Positions 16,671 through 16,733 of a stretch of DNA of 16,733 bases are shown piece by piece. This stretch comes from Larix sibirica (Eukaryota > Streptophyta > Pinopsida > Pinales > Pinaceae). The notes below the pieces were generated by a model. That model made no database searches. It saw nothing but the letters and a program-made list of their open reading frames with translations, and was not told where the DNA came from. Within the stretch, counting starts at the first letter, position 1. Every line of letters starts with the position of its first letter. The stretch lies in the NCBI GenBank assembly GCA_004151065.3, contig NWUY0300052213.1, forward strand, positions 1 to 16,733. Reading direction: 5' to 3'. The position numbers and the translations under genes were made by a program.

Positions 16671-16733
16671 ATTAAACATATATGTAAAATGAAAATTGCA
16701 TGCCAACATTATCATATATAATTATATTTCAAA

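Noticed and set aside
1-16733. CRISPR array, tRNA, rRNA or bacterial operon
   Set aside because: No regularly spaced identical repeats with unique spacers, no cloverleaf or rRNA-like segments, and the split kinesin gene shows that the sequence is eukaryotic nuclear DNA.

Overview
The window looks like nuclear DNA from a large-genome land plant. It contains five short, intact exons of a plant kinesin-7 motor gene on the + strand, separated by long AT-rich introns full of decayed retrotransposons. No prokaryotic features, rRNA, tRNA or CRISPR arrays were seen. The exon sequence is that of the plant KIN-7 group that includes the mitochondrial kinesin-related proteins (MKRP). A seed plant, perhaps a conifer or other gymnosperm, fits the intron gigantism and the worn LINE content, but that placement is inference.

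Gene: the exons are 3813-3902, 9786-9838, 11098-11163, 11253-11306 and 15775-15834. Joined, they read 107 codons without a stop or frameshift, all with AG acceptors and GT donors. They cover the motor core from just before helix alpha-1, through the ATP-binding P-loop (GVTSSGKT), to the stretch around YLEIYNE / VINDLLDP. Introns inside the window are 5883, 1259, 89 and 4468 bp. The gene's start, the rest of the motor, the neck and the tail lie outside the window. The first 3812 bp and last 899 bp are most simply flanking introns.

Layout: 1-3812 is upstream, probably intronic. It holds a (TG)n microsatellite, a + strand LINE remnant (about 285-2002), an LTR-like degenerate repeat (about 2340-2790) and a perfect 47-bp tandem duplication. 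Intron 3903-9785 holds a 110-bp duplication, a decayed Ty3/gypsy-like gag segment with an unusual hairpin upstream of it, an unassigned block with a 185-codon ORF, and a - strand LINE remnant (about 6120-7610) of the same family as the first. It also holds a Copia-type LTR with an initiator-tRNA primer-binding site (7612-7867) and a short Ty3/gypsy integrase remnant (about 8900-9119). Intron 9839-11097 is nearly featureless. Intron 11307-15774 holds a third, distinct - strand LINE remnant (about 12120-14110) with reverse-transcriptase thumb, zinc-binding and RNase H domains. The last 700 bp hold a 59-bp tandem duplication and a long AT palindrome.

I found no clearly new biological system. The most useful observations are the intact, retrotransposon-bloated kinesin gene, the inverted LINE pair spanning an exon, the LINE-family RNase H domain, several near-perfect young tandem duplications inside old repeats, and two strong hairpins or palindromes.
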